Positions 1-8,614 are shown, counted from the stretch's first letter. The stretch is 34,737 nt of DNA from Pseudomonadota bacterium (GCA_021813365.1 JAKALB010000015.1:1-34737), one strand, 5' to 3'. Notes: generated by a model not told the origin, from the sequence alone. Numbers and translations are program-made.

Positions 1-881
1 ATCTCAAGCTGATGCTGCAACCCCGGCTTTATGCCACCTTCCTGCTGTGGCTGTTGTCGGAAATGTTCGAAACCTTGCCCGAAGTGGGCGATCCCGACCG
101 GCCCCGGCTCGTCTTCTTCTTTGACGAGGCGCATCTTCTGTTCACCGATGCGCCCAAGGCTCTGGTGGACAAGGTGGAACAGGTGGCGCGGCTGATCCGT
201 TCCAAGGGTGTCGGCGTCTATTTCATCACCCAGAACCCGACCGACGTTCCCGATACGATCCTGGGGCAACTGGGCAACCGCGTGCAGCACGCCCTGCGCG
301 CCTTCACCGCCAGGGATCAGAAAGATCTGGCCAAGGCCGCCGAGACCTACCGGCCCAATCCGCGGTTCCAGATCGAGGAGGCGATCCGCGATGTCGGCAC
401 CGGCGAGGCGGTGACGTCCTTTCTGGAAGGCAAGGGCGTGCCGGGCATGGCCGAACGCACGCTGATCCGCCCGCCCTCCACCCAGGTCGGCCCCATCGAC
501 CCGGTGCGACGGCAGGCGATCATGCAGGCCTCGCCGATGGGGGCGAAATACAACCAGACCATCGACCGCGACTCGGCCTATGAGCGGCTGAGGGCGCGGG
601 CGATGCAGAGCAGTGCCCCACCCCCGTCGCCCTCTGATGCCGGTGGCGGGGTGGTCTGGCCAGGCCAGACCGGCGCATCCCTGGCGGGTGGCCTGACCAG
701 CGCCCGCCGGATCGGCCGCAATGCCGACCCGGCCGCGCCGGCGCAGAAACCCGCAAGCGCCGCGCGCCGCACCGACAGCCTGACCGAGGCATTCGCGAAA
801 AGCTTCGTGCGCGGCCTTGGTTCGCGCAGCGGTCAGGCCGTGGTGCGCGGCATCCTGGGTTCGATCCTGAAGGTGCGTTAG
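1..881 (+). CDS. HerA-like/DUF853 ATPase, C-terminal part (5' end outside window)
   Basis: The frame is already open at base 3 and ends at TAG 879-881, so only the C-terminal part is visible. Seen: a Walker B-like strand (RLVFFFDEAHLLF), then a run ending in GNRVQHALRAFT that is typical of the DUF853/YjgR branch of HerA-type helicases. The last ~100 residues are a Pro/Ala/Ser-rich linker with a short basic tail. The Walker A motif would lie upstream, outside the window. Known of the family: hexameric FtsK/HerA-superfamily ATPases, with the cellular role of the YjgR branch poorly defined. It converges on the CNNM/CBS transporter gene across a 224-nt GC-rich gap in which I see no clear terminator. 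The family call is fairly sure; no function is inferred. Confidence 0.85.
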   Translation, partial: LKLMLQPRLYATFLLWLLSEMFETLPEVGDPDRPRLVFFFDEAHLLFTDAPKALVDKVEQVARLIRSKGVGVYFITQNPTDVPDTILGQLGNRVQHALRAFTARDQKDLAKAAETYRPNPRFQIEEAIRDVGTGEAVTSFLEGKGVPGMAERTLIRPPSTQVGPIDPVRRQAIMQASPMGAKYNQTIDRDSAYERLRARAMQSSAPPPSPSDAGGGVVWPGQTGASLAGGLTSARRIGRNADPAAPAQKPASAARRTDSLTEAFAKSFVRGLGSRSGQAVVRGILGSILKVR

Positions 882-1105
882 GGTCGGCCGGGTTTGCGGC
901 CGGCCGCCCGGCATGAGCATCCCACGACGGCAGGGTGCAGACGGCCAGCCGGAGAAGCCGGGCGGGCGGGGCTGGGCAATTGGCCGGCCAACGCAAGCGC
1001 ATCCGCAGACATCGGCGGGCACACGCGGGGCCCGCCAGCCATGACCGGCCGCACTCCTCGGGTCTGACGCCCGGCCTTGGCCGATGCAGGGCGGGCCTGG
1101 CCATC

Positions 1106-2401
1106 CTAAAGCTTGCGCACCTTCAGACGGGTCAGCCGGTTTTCGCGCCGCTGCACCACTTCAAAGCGATAGCCGTGAAAGGAAAACACCTGGCCCGTCG
1201 CCGGGATCATCTGCGCCTCGTGGATCACCAGGCCCGCGATCGTGTTGGCCTCGTCATCCGGCAGATCCCAGTCGGTGGCGCGATTCAGGTCGCGGATCGT
1301 GGTTGCACCATCGACGAGATAGCTGCCATCCTCGGTCTTTTTCGGCGCGACGTTGTTGCCCACCACGTCGAATTCGTCGGTGATATCGCCGACGATTTCC
1401 TCCAGGATGTCCTCCAGCGTCAACAGCCCCTGCAAGGTGCCATATTCATCCACCACCAGCGCGATATGCGTGCGCCGCTTCATGAATTCGCGCAGTTGTT
1501 CGTCCAGTGAGGTCGTCTCGGGCACGAAATAGGGCTTCATCGCCACTTTCAGCACGTCCAGTCCCGCCATCAGCGGCTGGCCCTTGGCCACGTTGACCCG
1601 GCTCAGCCGCTCGACTTCGCGCAGCAGATCCTTGGTGTGGATGATGCCCAGGATGTTTTCCTCGCTGTCGCGGTAGACCGGCAGGCGGCTGTGCGAAGAG
1701 GCCAGCACCCGGCTGACCAGTTCGTCCGGCTCCAGATCGGCGTCGATCATGTCGATGGCCGAGCGGTGGCGCATGATTTCATCCACCGTGCGTTCACCCA
1801 GGTCCAGCGCGCCCAGCAGCCGGTCGCGGCTTTCCTTTTCCACGGCGCCCGCGGAATGGCCAAAGCTGATGGCGCCGGCGATTTCCTCGCGCAGGGCGAG
1901 AATGCGGGCCGCGGGATCCGGATTCAGGCCAAAGACGCGCAGGATCAGCCGGACAAACGCGCGCACCAGTGTCACGACGGGCGAGAACAGCAGGATCAGC
2001 AGCCGGATCACCGGGGCCACCCGGGTTGCCACCGGCACCGGATTGATGATGGCCACGGTCTTGGGCAGCACTTCGGCAAAGACCAGCACCAGCACGGTCA
2101 CCAGCACGGTGGCCAGCGCCACGCCCTGCGTTCCGAACAGCCGCGTCAGCAGTGCCGTCGTGACCGAGGCCGACAGGATATTGGCGACGTTGTTGCCCAG
2201 CAGCAGTGCGCCGATCATCCGTTCGCTGTCTTCCATCACGACCAGAGCGGCCCGCGCCCCCCGTGATCCCTTGTCGGCCTGCGCCTTGATCGCGCCGCGC
2301 GAGGCAGCGGTCAGCGCGGTTTCCGAGCCGGAAAAGAAGGCCGAGACGACAAGCAGGGCCGCGACGGCCGCGCAGGTCAGCCAGAAGGTGGCGTCAAACA
2401 T
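1106..2401 (-). CDS. HlyC/CorC-family transporter (CNNM + CBS pair)
   Basis: 431 aa, full length for the family. An N-terminal CNNM (DUF21) membrane domain has hydrophobic segments near residues 7-23, 62-84, 93-113 and 126-146, with the family signatures FSGSETAL (23-30) and EVLPKT (110-115). A CBS pair follows at about 205-330 (SRLPVYRD, LVVDEYGTLQGLLTLEDI), then a C-terminal CorC/HlyC domain at about 350-431. Family members are linked to Mg2+/Co2+ efflux or homeostasis; the old name haemolysin is misleading. The ATG has a GAGG Shine-Dalgarno 6 nt upstream. It lies 51 nt downstream of xerD on the same strand and is probably the last gene of that operon. Substrate is unproven. Confidence 0.92.
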   Translation of the reverse strand: MFDATFWLTCAAVAALLVVSAFFSGSETALTAASRGAIKAQADKGSRGARAALVVMEDSERMIGALLLGNNVANILSASVTTALLTRLFGTQGVALATVLVTVLVLVFAEVLPKTVAIINPVPVATRVAPVIRLLILLFSPVVTLVRAFVRLILRVFGLNPDPAARILALREEIAGAISFGHSAGAVEKESRDRLLGALDLGERTVDEIMRHRSAIDMIDADLEPDELVSRVLASSHSRLPVYRDSEENILGIIHTKDLLREVERLSRVNVAKGQPLMAGLDVLKVAMKPYFVPETTSLDEQLREFMKRRTHIALVVDEYGTLQGLLTLEDILEEIVGDITDEFDVVGNNVAPKKTEDGSYLVDGATTIRDLNRATDWDLPDDEANTIAGLVIHEAQMIPATGQVFSFHGYRFEVVQRRENRLTRLKVRKL

Positions 2402-2452
2402 GGGAACCTCGTGAAGTCGGGCCCCCAGACTTGGGCCAAAGCGTCTTGCGCT

Positions 2453-3409
2453 TCAAGCCTTGTGGCGCGAATCCGGCTTGGCGCGTGCCAGCGGATGATG
2501 TGTCAGCACCAGATCGCGCAGGTGCTCGTCCAGCACATGGGTGTAGATCTCGGTCGTCGACAGGTCGGCATGGCCCAGCAGGGTCTGGATCGCGCGCAGG
2601 TCCGCGCCATGGGCCAGAAGGTGGGTGGCAAAGGCATGGCGCAGCCGGTGCGGCGTGATCTTGCCAGGGTCGATCCGGGCGGCCACGGCAATCGCCTTCA
2701 GCGTTGTGTAGAAATTCTGCCGGGTCAGGTGGCCCTCGACCCCCGATCCCGGAAACAGAAAGCGCGATGCCGGCCGTCCCGCCTTTCTGCCCCGATCTTC
2801 CTCGGCATCGCGCCAGGCCACCCAGGCGGCCAGCGCCGCGCGGGCCGGGCGCGACAGCGGCACCATGCGTTCCTTGCCGCCCTTGCCCCTGACCAGGATC
2901 ATGCCTGGATCGCCCCGCACCGCCGCCACCGGCAGGCCGACCAGTTCGCTGACCCGCAGGCCGGTGGCATAAAGCGTTTCGCAGAGCGCGGCGTTGCGCA
3001 ATCTTTCGCCCGCCGTCCGGCCGTGGTGCGGGGCGGCGGCTAGCAGGGACTCGACCTCTGCCTCGGAAAGTGTCTGTGGCAGGCTGCGCGCGGCCCCGGG
3101 CCCCGCGATCCGCAGCGCCGGGTTGTCAGCACGCCAGCCTTCCTCATGTGCAAAGCGGTAGAGTTGCTTGATCGAGGACAGCCGCCGCGCCCGCGTGGCC
3201 CTGGCCAGGCCCTCGGCATCGCAGGCCACCAGAAAGGCCTCGACATCCTCGCGCCTGGCTGACTCGACCCTGCGTCCGCGGCCTTCCAGCCATGCGGCCC
3301 AGGCGGTCAGGTCGCGCCCATAGGCCAAAAGAGTGTTGCGCGCCACGCCCTGTTCGGCGGCCGCAGCCTCCAGGTAGGTGGAAATCCAGCGGGCGGCGCC
3401 GGGCCGCAT
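2453..3409 (-). CDS. xerD: Tyrosine recombinase XerD
   Basis: 318 aa, close to the usual XerD length. The N-terminal SAM-like core-binding domain spans about 1-90 and the catalytic domain about 110-318. The catalytic residues are all visible: R152 (TGLRVSE), K176 (RGKGGKER), H254-x-x-R257 (HRLRHAFATHLL), H280 (LLGHADLSTTEIYTHV) and Y289. Known role: with XerC it resolves chromosome dimers at dif, at the septum with FtsK. The ATG overlaps the stop of the upstream 514-aa gene by one base (TGATG), so translation is probably coupled. A longer in-frame extension upstream is only the antisense-like reading of that gene. The housekeeping length and the setting beside aroK-aroB argue against a mobile-element integrase. 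Confidence 0.93.
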   Translation of the reverse strand: MRPGAARWISTYLEAAAAEQGVARNTLLAYGRDLTAWAAWLEGRGRRVESARREDVEAFLVACDAEGLARATRARRLSSIKQLYRFAHEEGWRADNPALRIAGPGAARSLPQTLSEAEVESLLAAAPHHGRTAGERLRNAALCETLYATGLRVSELVGLPVAAVRGDPGMILVRGKGGKERMVPLSRPARAALAAWVAWRDAEEDRGRKAGRPASRFLFPGSGVEGHLTRQNFYTTLKAIAVAARIDPGKITPHRLRHAFATHLLAHGADLRAIQTLLGHADLSTTEIYTHVLDEHLRDLVLTHHPLARAKPDSRHKA

Positions 3410-4953
3410 CAGCCCCGTCGCTCCAGCAGCATCAGTTCCAGCGCAGTGCGTCGCGCCACATCCTCCAGCCCCAGCTTGCGCAGCGTGGACAGGCCCGCGG
3501 TGACCTGCGGCAGGTCGCCGCCTGCGCCGGCGGTGATCCTGGCCATGGCCATCAGGATCGCCTCGCCCACGCGGCCATGCTGCAATGTGTCGGCGATATC
3601 CTCGGGCAGGGACGGTGCGGTAAAGGCCGGGGCAATCGCCCGGCCCATGCTGTCGGGCGGCGTCAGGTTGAACACCTGGCCTCGCGCCAGGCCGATCAGG
3701 AAGGCCTCGCGCGCATCGACCGGCGGGATCGCCGCGGTCAGGCTTTCGTAATCCGGTGACAGCAGCGCCAGGGCAGTGGCGATCTGGCGTGCCTCGCCAG
3801 ACAGCGGCAGCCGGGCCAGCTTGTCGGCGAACAGGTCGGCCAGCGGCACCTCCAGTTCGACCGATTTCATCGCCTCCCAGGCCGCAGGCAGGGCCCGGGC
3901 CGTGGCCGCGCCGTCGCCCGCCTCGACCGCCGCATCCAGCCTTTGGAACGCCGCCGCCCGGTCCCAGACCCCGCCCGAGGCGGAGGGCTTGCGTTCGGTA
4001 TAAAGCCCGAGCAGCACATTCGGCGAAATCGCCCCCACCCGCGCCAGACGCTCCGCCGCCTCGATCCTGGCCTTCCAGCCCTGGTTCGGCGCCAGGTCGG
4101 CGTGGCTGAAGGCGATCGGCAACGCGGCCGTGGGCAAGGGCTCGCCGATCGCCTCGAAGATCTTCATGTCCAGCGGCGTCACCGGCACCGGCGGGGCGGG
4201 GGGATCGCTGGCCTCGGCGGTGTCGGGGTCCAGAAAGCGCGCCAGCAGGTCCGCCTGTTCCGCACTGACCTGACCCAGCGCGGTCGCCGTATCCAGGGTC
4301 AGCGCGGCGGCCGACCAATCGCCCTGCCGCGCCAGGCAGAAAATTCGCGTGGGCAGTGCCGGCGACAGGCCCGGCGAGGCCGCCAGCACCATGCAGGCGC
4401 GGTTCTCCTCGCCCACCAGAAGGCCGGTGTCAAAGGACCGCCGGAACAGTTCGGGCGAGGATGCCGGCCCTGCCAGTTCGATCAGCGCGCGAACCTGATC
4501 CAGCGCCCCCAGCGCCATCAGCTTGTCGATCCGCGTCAGCAGCAGCTGCGGCCTTGCCCCCGAATCGACCGGCGGATCGGCCTCGGCCAGCAGCAGGGTG
4601 ATCATCAACTCCTGCAACGCCGGCAACCCCTCGGGCGAGAGCCCGTTGATCAGCGTCTCGATCTCGGCCGAAGGCGCATCGCCCCAGAGGTTGCGCGGCA
4701 GGCCGGTGACCTTGTCCGACAGGATGCCCAGTGCATCGGGCACCTGCGCGCCCAGAGGCTGCACGGTGACATCGGGCGCGGCATCGGCATTTTCGGTCGA
4801 GCCGGCCGGGGACTGGGGCAGGGCGGCGGACTGCGGCATGGCCAGCGACTTCGACAGCCAGTCGATCGCCGAAAGCGGCTGCTCGGCCAGGGCCAGCGCC
4901 GGAGCCAGCACCAGAATCGGCAGCAGAAGCGACGCGCCGGGCCTAATCGACAT
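3409..4953 (-). CDS. Exported protein of unknown function
   Basis: 514 aa. I do not recognise a named domain. The N-terminus is a clear Sec signal peptide: MSIRPGAS, then a hydrophobic run LLLPILVLAPALALA, with a probable cleavage site after ALALA near residue 23. The mature part is rich in Ala, Leu, Asp and Glu. It looks like helical-repeat or solenoid material (for example SPELFRRSFDTGLLVGEENRA) with no Cys-rich or catalytic pattern. Likely periplasmic. It sits between a 44-aa membrane protein, whose last 11 nt it overlaps, and xerD, which overlaps its stop by one base. All four genes are therefore probably one transcript. I have the impression that this arrangement beside aroK-aroB recurs in Rhodobacteraceae, but I cannot check that here. 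Confidence 0.85.
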   Translation of the reverse strand: MSIRPGASLLLPILVLAPALALAEQPLSAIDWLSKSLAMPQSAALPQSPAGSTENADAAPDVTVQPLGAQVPDALGILSDKVTGLPRNLWGDAPSAEIETLINGLSPEGLPALQELMITLLLAEADPPVDSGARPQLLLTRIDKLMALGALDQVRALIELAGPASSPELFRRSFDTGLLVGEENRACMVLAASPGLSPALPTRIFCLARQGDWSAAALTLDTATALGQVSAEQADLLARFLDPDTAEASDPPAPPVPVTPLDMKIFEAIGEPLPTAALPIAFSHADLAPNQGWKARIEAAERLARVGAISPNVLLGLYTERKPSASGGVWDRAAAFQRLDAAVEAGDGAATARALPAAWEAMKSVELEVPLADLFADKLARLPLSGEARQIATALALLSPDYESLTAAIPPVDAREAFLIGLARGQVFNLTPPDSMGRAIAPAFTAPSLPEDIADTLQHGRVGEAILMAMARITAGAGGDLPQVTAGLSTLRKLGLEDVARRTALELMLLERRG

Positions 4954-5077
4954 TCAGCGTCACCGGGACGCGGCTTTCCTGGGCCACGGGCGGTTGCAGT
5001 CCGACATAGGCATAGGCCGCCAACCCGACGAACCCGATGACGGCCAGCGTCATGACGGCCTTGATCAGTCGAAACAT
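4943..5077 (-). CDS. Small single-span membrane protein, 44 aa
   Basis: A short ORF read directly from the minus strand: ATG at 5077, TAG at 4943-4945, 45 codons. It begins MFRLIKAV, has one hydrophobic helix (MTLAVIGFVGLAAYAYVGL, about 9-27) and ends in a short polar tail (QPPVAQESRVPVTLNVD). Two basic residues before the helix predict N-in topology with the tail in the periplasm. The start is preceded by a strong purine Shine-Dalgarno (CAGGGGGCGAAG). Its 3' end overlaps the ATG of the exported 514-aa protein by 11 nt, which suggests translational coupling and perhaps physical partnership. Function unknown. The good ribosome-binding site and the overlap are the evidence that it is real. Confidence 0.75.
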   Translation of the reverse strand: MFRLIKAVMTLAVIGFVGLAAYAYVGLQPPVAQESRVPVTLNVD

Positions 5078-5153
5078 CTTCGCCCCCTGCCGGTTGACCC
5101 GGCTTCATGTCCTGCCCGCGCCGCAGCATCGGCAATCCGGCCGCGTATCGGCA

Positions 5154-5182
5154 TTTATATATGGCTTTTGCCGCGACTTCAC
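5154..5182 (-). promoter_or_regulatory. Possible promoter of the 44-aa/xerD operon
   Basis: The divergent gap with aroK holds one AT-rich patch (5153-5170). Read on the minus strand it gives GTGAAG, 17 nt, TATAAA. That is a good -10 with a weak -35, and would start RNA about 70 nt before the small membrane gene. I found no equally good plus-strand promoter for aroK. Confidence 0.35.
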
Positions 5183-5263
5183 GCCATTCAGGCGGAAAAT
5201 GTCGCCCATCGGCCGGTAATTGCGTTCCCGGTTGCGTGAGGTCGGCCGGCTGCGGGGGGTTTG

Positions 5264-5803
5264 ATGGCGCGTCTGAAGAAGACGGTGGTTCTGGTGGGCA
5301 TGATGGGGGCGGGCAAGACGGCGGTCGGCACCGCGCTGGCCAAGCTGTTGAATGTTCCCTTCCGCGATTCGGACGAGGAAATCGTGCGCGCCGCCAACCG
5401 CTCGATCGCAGAAATCTTCGAACGCGACGGCGAGCCGTTCTTCCGTGCCCGCGAAACCGAGGTGCTGGGACGCCTGCTGAAGGCCGATCCCTCGATCCTG
5501 TCGACCGGCGGGGGCGCCTTTCTGGCCGCCGCCAACCGCGCGCTGATCCGCAAGCAGGGCATATCGGTCTGGTTGCGTGCCGATCTTGATCTGTTGTGGA
5601 ACCGGGTGCGCCACAAGACGACGCGCCCGCTGTTGCGCACGGAAAACCCGCGCGAAACGCTGCGAACGCTTTACGAGGCCCGACAGCCCGCCTATGCCCA
5701 GGCCGATCTGACCGTCGATTCCGCCGCGGATCTGTCGGTCGAGGACATGGCGCGTCGCGTGGCCGAGGCCCTGACGACCCGCCCCGACGTGCTGGAGACT
5801 TGA
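5264..5803 (+). CDS. aroK: Shikimate kinase
   Basis: 179 aa from the ATG at 5264, a normal length. It phosphorylates shikimate at O-3 with ATP, the fifth step of the chorismate pathway, in the cytosol. Seen: Walker A GMMGAGKT (12-19), the substrate-binding DSDEEI motif, the STGGGAF loop, and the RPLLR arginines of the lid. A TTG directly before (5261) could extend it by one residue. I prefer the ATG because a run of G (5254-5259) sits 4 nt before it. aroB starts 2 nt after the stop, so the pair is an operon in the order common in proteobacteria. Confidence 0.95.
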   Translation: MARLKKTVVLVGMMGAGKTAVGTALAKLLNVPFRDSDEEIVRAANRSIAEIFERDGEPFFRARETEVLGRLLKADPSILSTGGGAFLAAANRALIRKQGISVWLRADLDLLWNRVRHKTTRPLLRTENPRETLRTLYEARQPAYAQADLTVDSAADLSVEDMARRVAEALTTRPDVLET

Positions 5804-5805
5804 GA

Positions 5806-6915
5806 ATGGTCAATGTGGTGCCGGTCAACCTGGGTTCCAGATCCTACGAAGTCCGCATCGGCAGCGGCCTTCTGGGCCGCGCCGGGTTCGAGATTGCCCC
5901 CTTCCTGCGCCGCAAGCGGCTGGCCATCGTCACCGATACCACCGTGGCCGCGCTGCATCTGCAGGCGTTCCAGGCCGGGCTGGCCCAGGCCGGCATCACC
6001 TCGACGGCGCTGGCCCTGCCTTCGGGCGAAGGCACGAAATCCTGGCCCGAATTCGCGCGCACGGTCGACTGGCTGCTGGAGCAGAAGGTCGAACGCAGGG
6101 ACATGGTCGTGGCGCTTGGCGGCGGGGTGATCGGCGATCTGGTGGGCTTTGCCGCCGCCGTCCTGCGCCGCGGTGTCCGTTTCGTGCAGGTGCCCACCAC
6201 GTTGCTCAGCCAGGTCGACAGTTCGGTCGGCGGCAAGACCGGCATCAACTCGGTGCATGGCAAGAACCTGATCGGAGCCTTCCATCAACCGGCACTGGTG
6301 CTGGCCGACATCGACCTGCTGGACACGCTGCCGCCCCGCGACTTCATCGCCGGCTACGGCGAGGTGGTGAAATACGGCCTTCTGGGTGACGCCGCCTTCT
6401 TTGACTGGCTTGAAGCGCATGGCCCGGCCCTGGCCGGCGGCGACAAGGCTGCCCGCCGCCACGCCGTGACCCGCAGCGTCGAAATGAAGGCCGCCATCGT
6501 CGCGCGCGACGAGACCGAGGAAGGCGAGCGCGCCCTGCTCAACCTGGGTCACACCTTTGGCCATGCGCTGGAAAGAGCCACCGGCTATTCCGACCGCCTC
6601 TTGCACGGCGAAGGCGTGGCCATCGGCTGCGCCCTGGCATTCGCGCTCAGTCAGCGCCTGGGTCTGTGTTCTCAGGAAGCCCCCAGCCGGGTCCGTGCCC
6701 ATCTGAAGGCGATGGGCATGAAGACCGATCCCAGGGATATCCCCGGCGACCTGCCCGGACCCGAAGCCCTGCTGGCGCTGATGGGGCAGGACAAGAAGGT
6801 GGTCGACGGGAAACTGCGCTTCGTCCTGGCCCGCGGCATCGGCGATGCCTTCGTGGCCGATGACGTGCCCCCGGAGACGGTGATCCGACTTCTGGCCGAC
6901 AGCCTGCACCCCTGA
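5806..6915 (+). CDS. aroB: 3-dehydroquinate synthase
   Basis: 369 aa, full length. It converts DAHP to 3-dehydroquinate, the second shikimate-pathway step, using NAD+ and a divalent metal. Visible signatures: SGEGTKSW, the NAD-binding GGGVIGDLVGF, PTTLLSQVDSSVGGKTGIN, the metal-site region GYGEVVKYG, and LNLGHTFGHALE carrying zinc ligands. The ATG at 5806 follows a GGAG element in the last codons of aroK, with two bases between the genes, so the two are probably coupled. The frame is open far upstream through aroK, but that part does not resemble AroB. No obvious terminator follows. Confidence 0.96.
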   Translation: MVNVVPVNLGSRSYEVRIGSGLLGRAGFEIAPFLRRKRLAIVTDTTVAALHLQAFQAGLAQAGITSTALALPSGEGTKSWPEFARTVDWLLEQKVERRDMVVALGGGVIGDLVGFAAAVLRRGVRFVQVPTTLLSQVDSSVGGKTGINSVHGKNLIGAFHQPALVLADIDLLDTLPPRDFIAGYGEVVKYGLLGDAAFFDWLEAHGPALAGGDKAARRHAVTRSVEMKAAIVARDETEEGERALLNLGHTFGHALERATGYSDRLLHGEGVAIGCALAFALSQRLGLCSQEAPSRVRAHLKAMGMKTDPRDIPGDLPGPEALLALMGQDKKVVDGKLRFVLARGIGDAFVADDVPPETVIRLLADSLHP

Positions 6916-7018
6916 TCCCTTCAACGGCCGCCGGATTTCCCCGGCCGAGCGGCTGTGGCGACACTTGGTTTGCTGCCTGACCCGAACGGCCAAGGCCGGC
7001 ATAGCCTTTGGGGGTGGC

Positions 7019-7042
7019 CCCTGTGGCGGACCCTGTGGCGGC
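7019..7042. repeat. Two tandem 12-nt units
   Basis: CCCTGTGGCGGA is followed at once by CCCTGTGGCGGC (11 of 12 identical). It lies in the 249-nt gap between aroB and tRNA-Gln, which otherwise shows no gene. It is one of several short tandem duplications in gaps of this window. Confidence 0.6.
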
Positions 7043-7164
7043 ATCGACGAAGACGCCGGCCTGCCAAGCTTGCCGGAAAGCGGCGACGATGCGGTCAGGC
7101 CGCACCTGAACAGCCTGGCGCAACTCATTGGTTGCGACCATGTTTTTTCGATCATGCCAAGGAT

Positions 7165-7239
7165 TGGCTGGGGCGCTAGGATTCGAACCTAGGTATGGCG
7201 GTACCAAAAACCGCTGCCTTACCGCTTGGCGACGCCCCA
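7165..7239 (-). tRNA. tRNA-Gln (anticodon UUG)
   Basis: 75 nt on the minus strand including an encoded 3' CCA. The acceptor stem TGGGGCG pairs with CGCCCCA, followed by discriminator G and CCA. The anticodon arm is GCGGT-TTTTGGT-ACCGC, giving loop positions 34-36 TTG (UUG, reads CAA/CAG). The T-loop GGTTCGAATCC is canonical. Overall it closely resembles the standard bacterial tRNA-Gln. It is divergent from the flavoprotein gene. Confidence 0.97.
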
Positions 7240-7251
7240 ACCGTGCGGCGG

Positions 7252-7280
7252 TGTTTAGCCGCCGGCTTCCGGCCCTGCAA
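7252..7280 (-). promoter_or_regulatory. Likely tRNA-Gln promoter
   Basis: On the minus strand TTGCAG, exactly 17 nt, TAAACA lies so that transcription would begin about 6 nt before the mature tRNA 5' end. Both hexamers are only partial matches to consensus; spacing and position are what support it. Confidence 0.45.
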
Positions 7281-7339
7281 GAGGGAAATGCCAGGTTTTT
7301 GCGGTGGAAAGCCCCGTTCCCCCGGCTTATGGAAAGCCG

Positions 7340-8515
7340 ATGCAAGACTGGGATGTCATCGTTCTGGGTGCCGGCGCCGCTGGCCTGATGGCCGCGATCG
7401 AAGCCGCGAGGCGGGGTCGCCGTGTCGTGGTGATCGACCATGCCAGGGCCGCGGGCGAGAAGATTCGCATCTCGGGCGGTGGGCGGTGCAATTTCACCAA
7501 CCTCGGCGTCGCGGCGGACCGCTTCCTGTCGAAGAACCCGCGCTTTGCCCTGTCGGCGCTGAAGCGGTTCACGCCCTGGGACATGGTTGGCCGGATCACG
7601 GGCGCGGGGATCGCCTGGCATGAAAAGGAGGAGGGTCAGCTGTTCTGCGACGGGTCGTCCCGGCAAGTGGTGGACTGGTTGTTGCGCGAGCTCTTCGGCG
7701 TCGGGGGCAAGCTGTGGCTGGAGACGACGCTCGGCCCGTTGCGCCGGGGTGCGGCCTGGGAGGTCGAAACCTCGCGCGGGTCGCAGCGCGCGGCCTCGGT
7801 GATCGTGGCGACCGGGGGCAAGTCGATTCCGAAGATGGGGGCGACGGGCCACGGGTTGAAGCTGGCCGAAGATATGGGCCTGCCGCTGGTCGAAACCCGG
7901 CCCGGTCTGGTGCCGCTGACCTTTGCCCGCCAGGAACTGGACTGGATCGCTCCGCTGGCCGGGGTATCGGTGCCGGCGCGGGTCGTGCCCGAACAGGGAC
8001 GCAGCTTCGAGAATGCCGTCCTCTTCACGCATCGCGGACTGTCGGGGCCGGCGATCCTGCAGGTGTCGAACTACTGGCGCGAGGGGCAGCCGATCCACCT
8101 GAGCCTGGTGCCGGGCCTGGACCTGGCGGCCTGGCTGCGGGCGGCCAAGCTGGCCAACGGGCGGCAGGCGGTGCGCAGCCTGCTGGCCGATCTGGTGCCC
8201 GACCGGCTGGCCCGGCATCTGGCGGCGCCCATGGGCGAGGGGCCGATTTCGGCGGTGTCGGGGGCGGCGCTGGACGGGTTGGCGCGGCGGATGCAGGACT
8301 GGGTGCTGACCCCGGTCGGCAGCGAGGGCTACCGGACGGCCGAGGTCATGCTGGGGGGCGTGGATACCGCCGCGCTGGACGGGCGCACCATGGAAGTGAA
8401 GGGCCTGCCGGGCCTCTATTTCGTGGGCGAGGTGGTGGATGTGACCGGCTGGCTGGGGGGATACAACTTCCACTGGGCCTGGGCCAGCGGCTGGGCGGCG
8501 GGACAAGTGGCCTGA
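7340..8515 (+). CDS. BaiN/HI0933-family NAD(P)/FAD-dependent oxidoreductase
   Basis: 391 aa from ATG 7340, preceded by GGAAAG at a good distance. Seen: an N-terminal Rossmann FAD motif GAGAAG (10-15) with a downstream acidic residue (VVVIDHA), the family signature ISGGGRCNFTN at about 45-55, the second nucleotide-site motif VIVATGGKSIPKMGATG, and the C-terminal GLYFVGEVVDVTGWLGGYN with the Gly-Gly-Tyr-Asn ending typical of HI0933-like flavoproteins. Members are cytosolic flavoproteins, mostly without a proven substrate; BaiN was proposed for bile-acid metabolism. An in-frame GTG at 7304 would add 12 residues that do not look like protein. It is a single gene, convergent with kdsA. Confidence 0.9.
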   Translation: MQDWDVIVLGAGAAGLMAAIEAARRGRRVVVIDHARAAGEKIRISGGGRCNFTNLGVAADRFLSKNPRFALSALKRFTPWDMVGRITGAGIAWHEKEEGQLFCDGSSRQVVDWLLRELFGVGGKLWLETTLGPLRRGAAWEVETSRGSQRAASVIVATGGKSIPKMGATGHGLKLAEDMGLPLVETRPGLVPLTFARQELDWIAPLAGVSVPARVVPEQGRSFENAVLFTHRGLSGPAILQVSNYWREGQPIHLSLVPGLDLAAWLRAAKLANGRQAVRSLLADLVPDRLARHLAAPMGEGPISAVSGAALDGLARRMQDWVLTPVGSEGYRTAEVMLGGVDTAALDGRTMEVKGLPGLYFVGEVVDVTGWLGGYNFHWAWASGWAAGQVA

Positions 8516-8524
8516 GTGCCACGC

Positions 8525-8590
8525 GTGTTATTCCAGACAATACATTGATATTACACAATAATCAATCTCGATTTTGAGAATTTGTTAACC
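8525..8590. other. AT-rich island in a convergent gap
   Basis: About 65 bp of markedly AT-rich DNA between the flavoprotein and kdsA stop codons, in otherwise very GC-rich sequence. It contains TTGAT (8545-8549) and ATCAA (8561-8565) as a gapped dyad. Promoter-like pairs exist on both strands: TTGATA on plus, and TTGATT-17 nt-TATTGT on minus. No gene is visible in it. Confidence 0.5.
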
Positions 8591-8594
8591 ACGT

Positions 8595-8614
8595 TTGCCC
8601 GAAAAGGCGGGCAA
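8595..8614. terminator. Hairpin between convergent genes
   Basis: TTGCCCG (8595-8601), loop AAAAGG, CGGGCAA (8608-8614): a perfect 7-bp stem. There is no U-run on either side, so it is a weak bidirectional terminator candidate for the flavoprotein and kdsA genes. Confidence 0.45.

Noticed and set aside
2453-3409. xerD as an integrase of a mobile island
   Set aside because: Housekeeping length, all XerD motifs, embedded in a coupled operon by aroKB; no att repeats or cargo.
7100-7300. tRNA-Gln as an integration site
   Set aside because: No integrase nearby and no duplicated tRNA 3' end in the flanking sequence.
8545-8565. FNR/Crp-type box (TTGAT...ATCAA) in the AT-rich island
   Set aside because: The half-sites are 11 nt apart rather than 4, and there is no downstream gene start.
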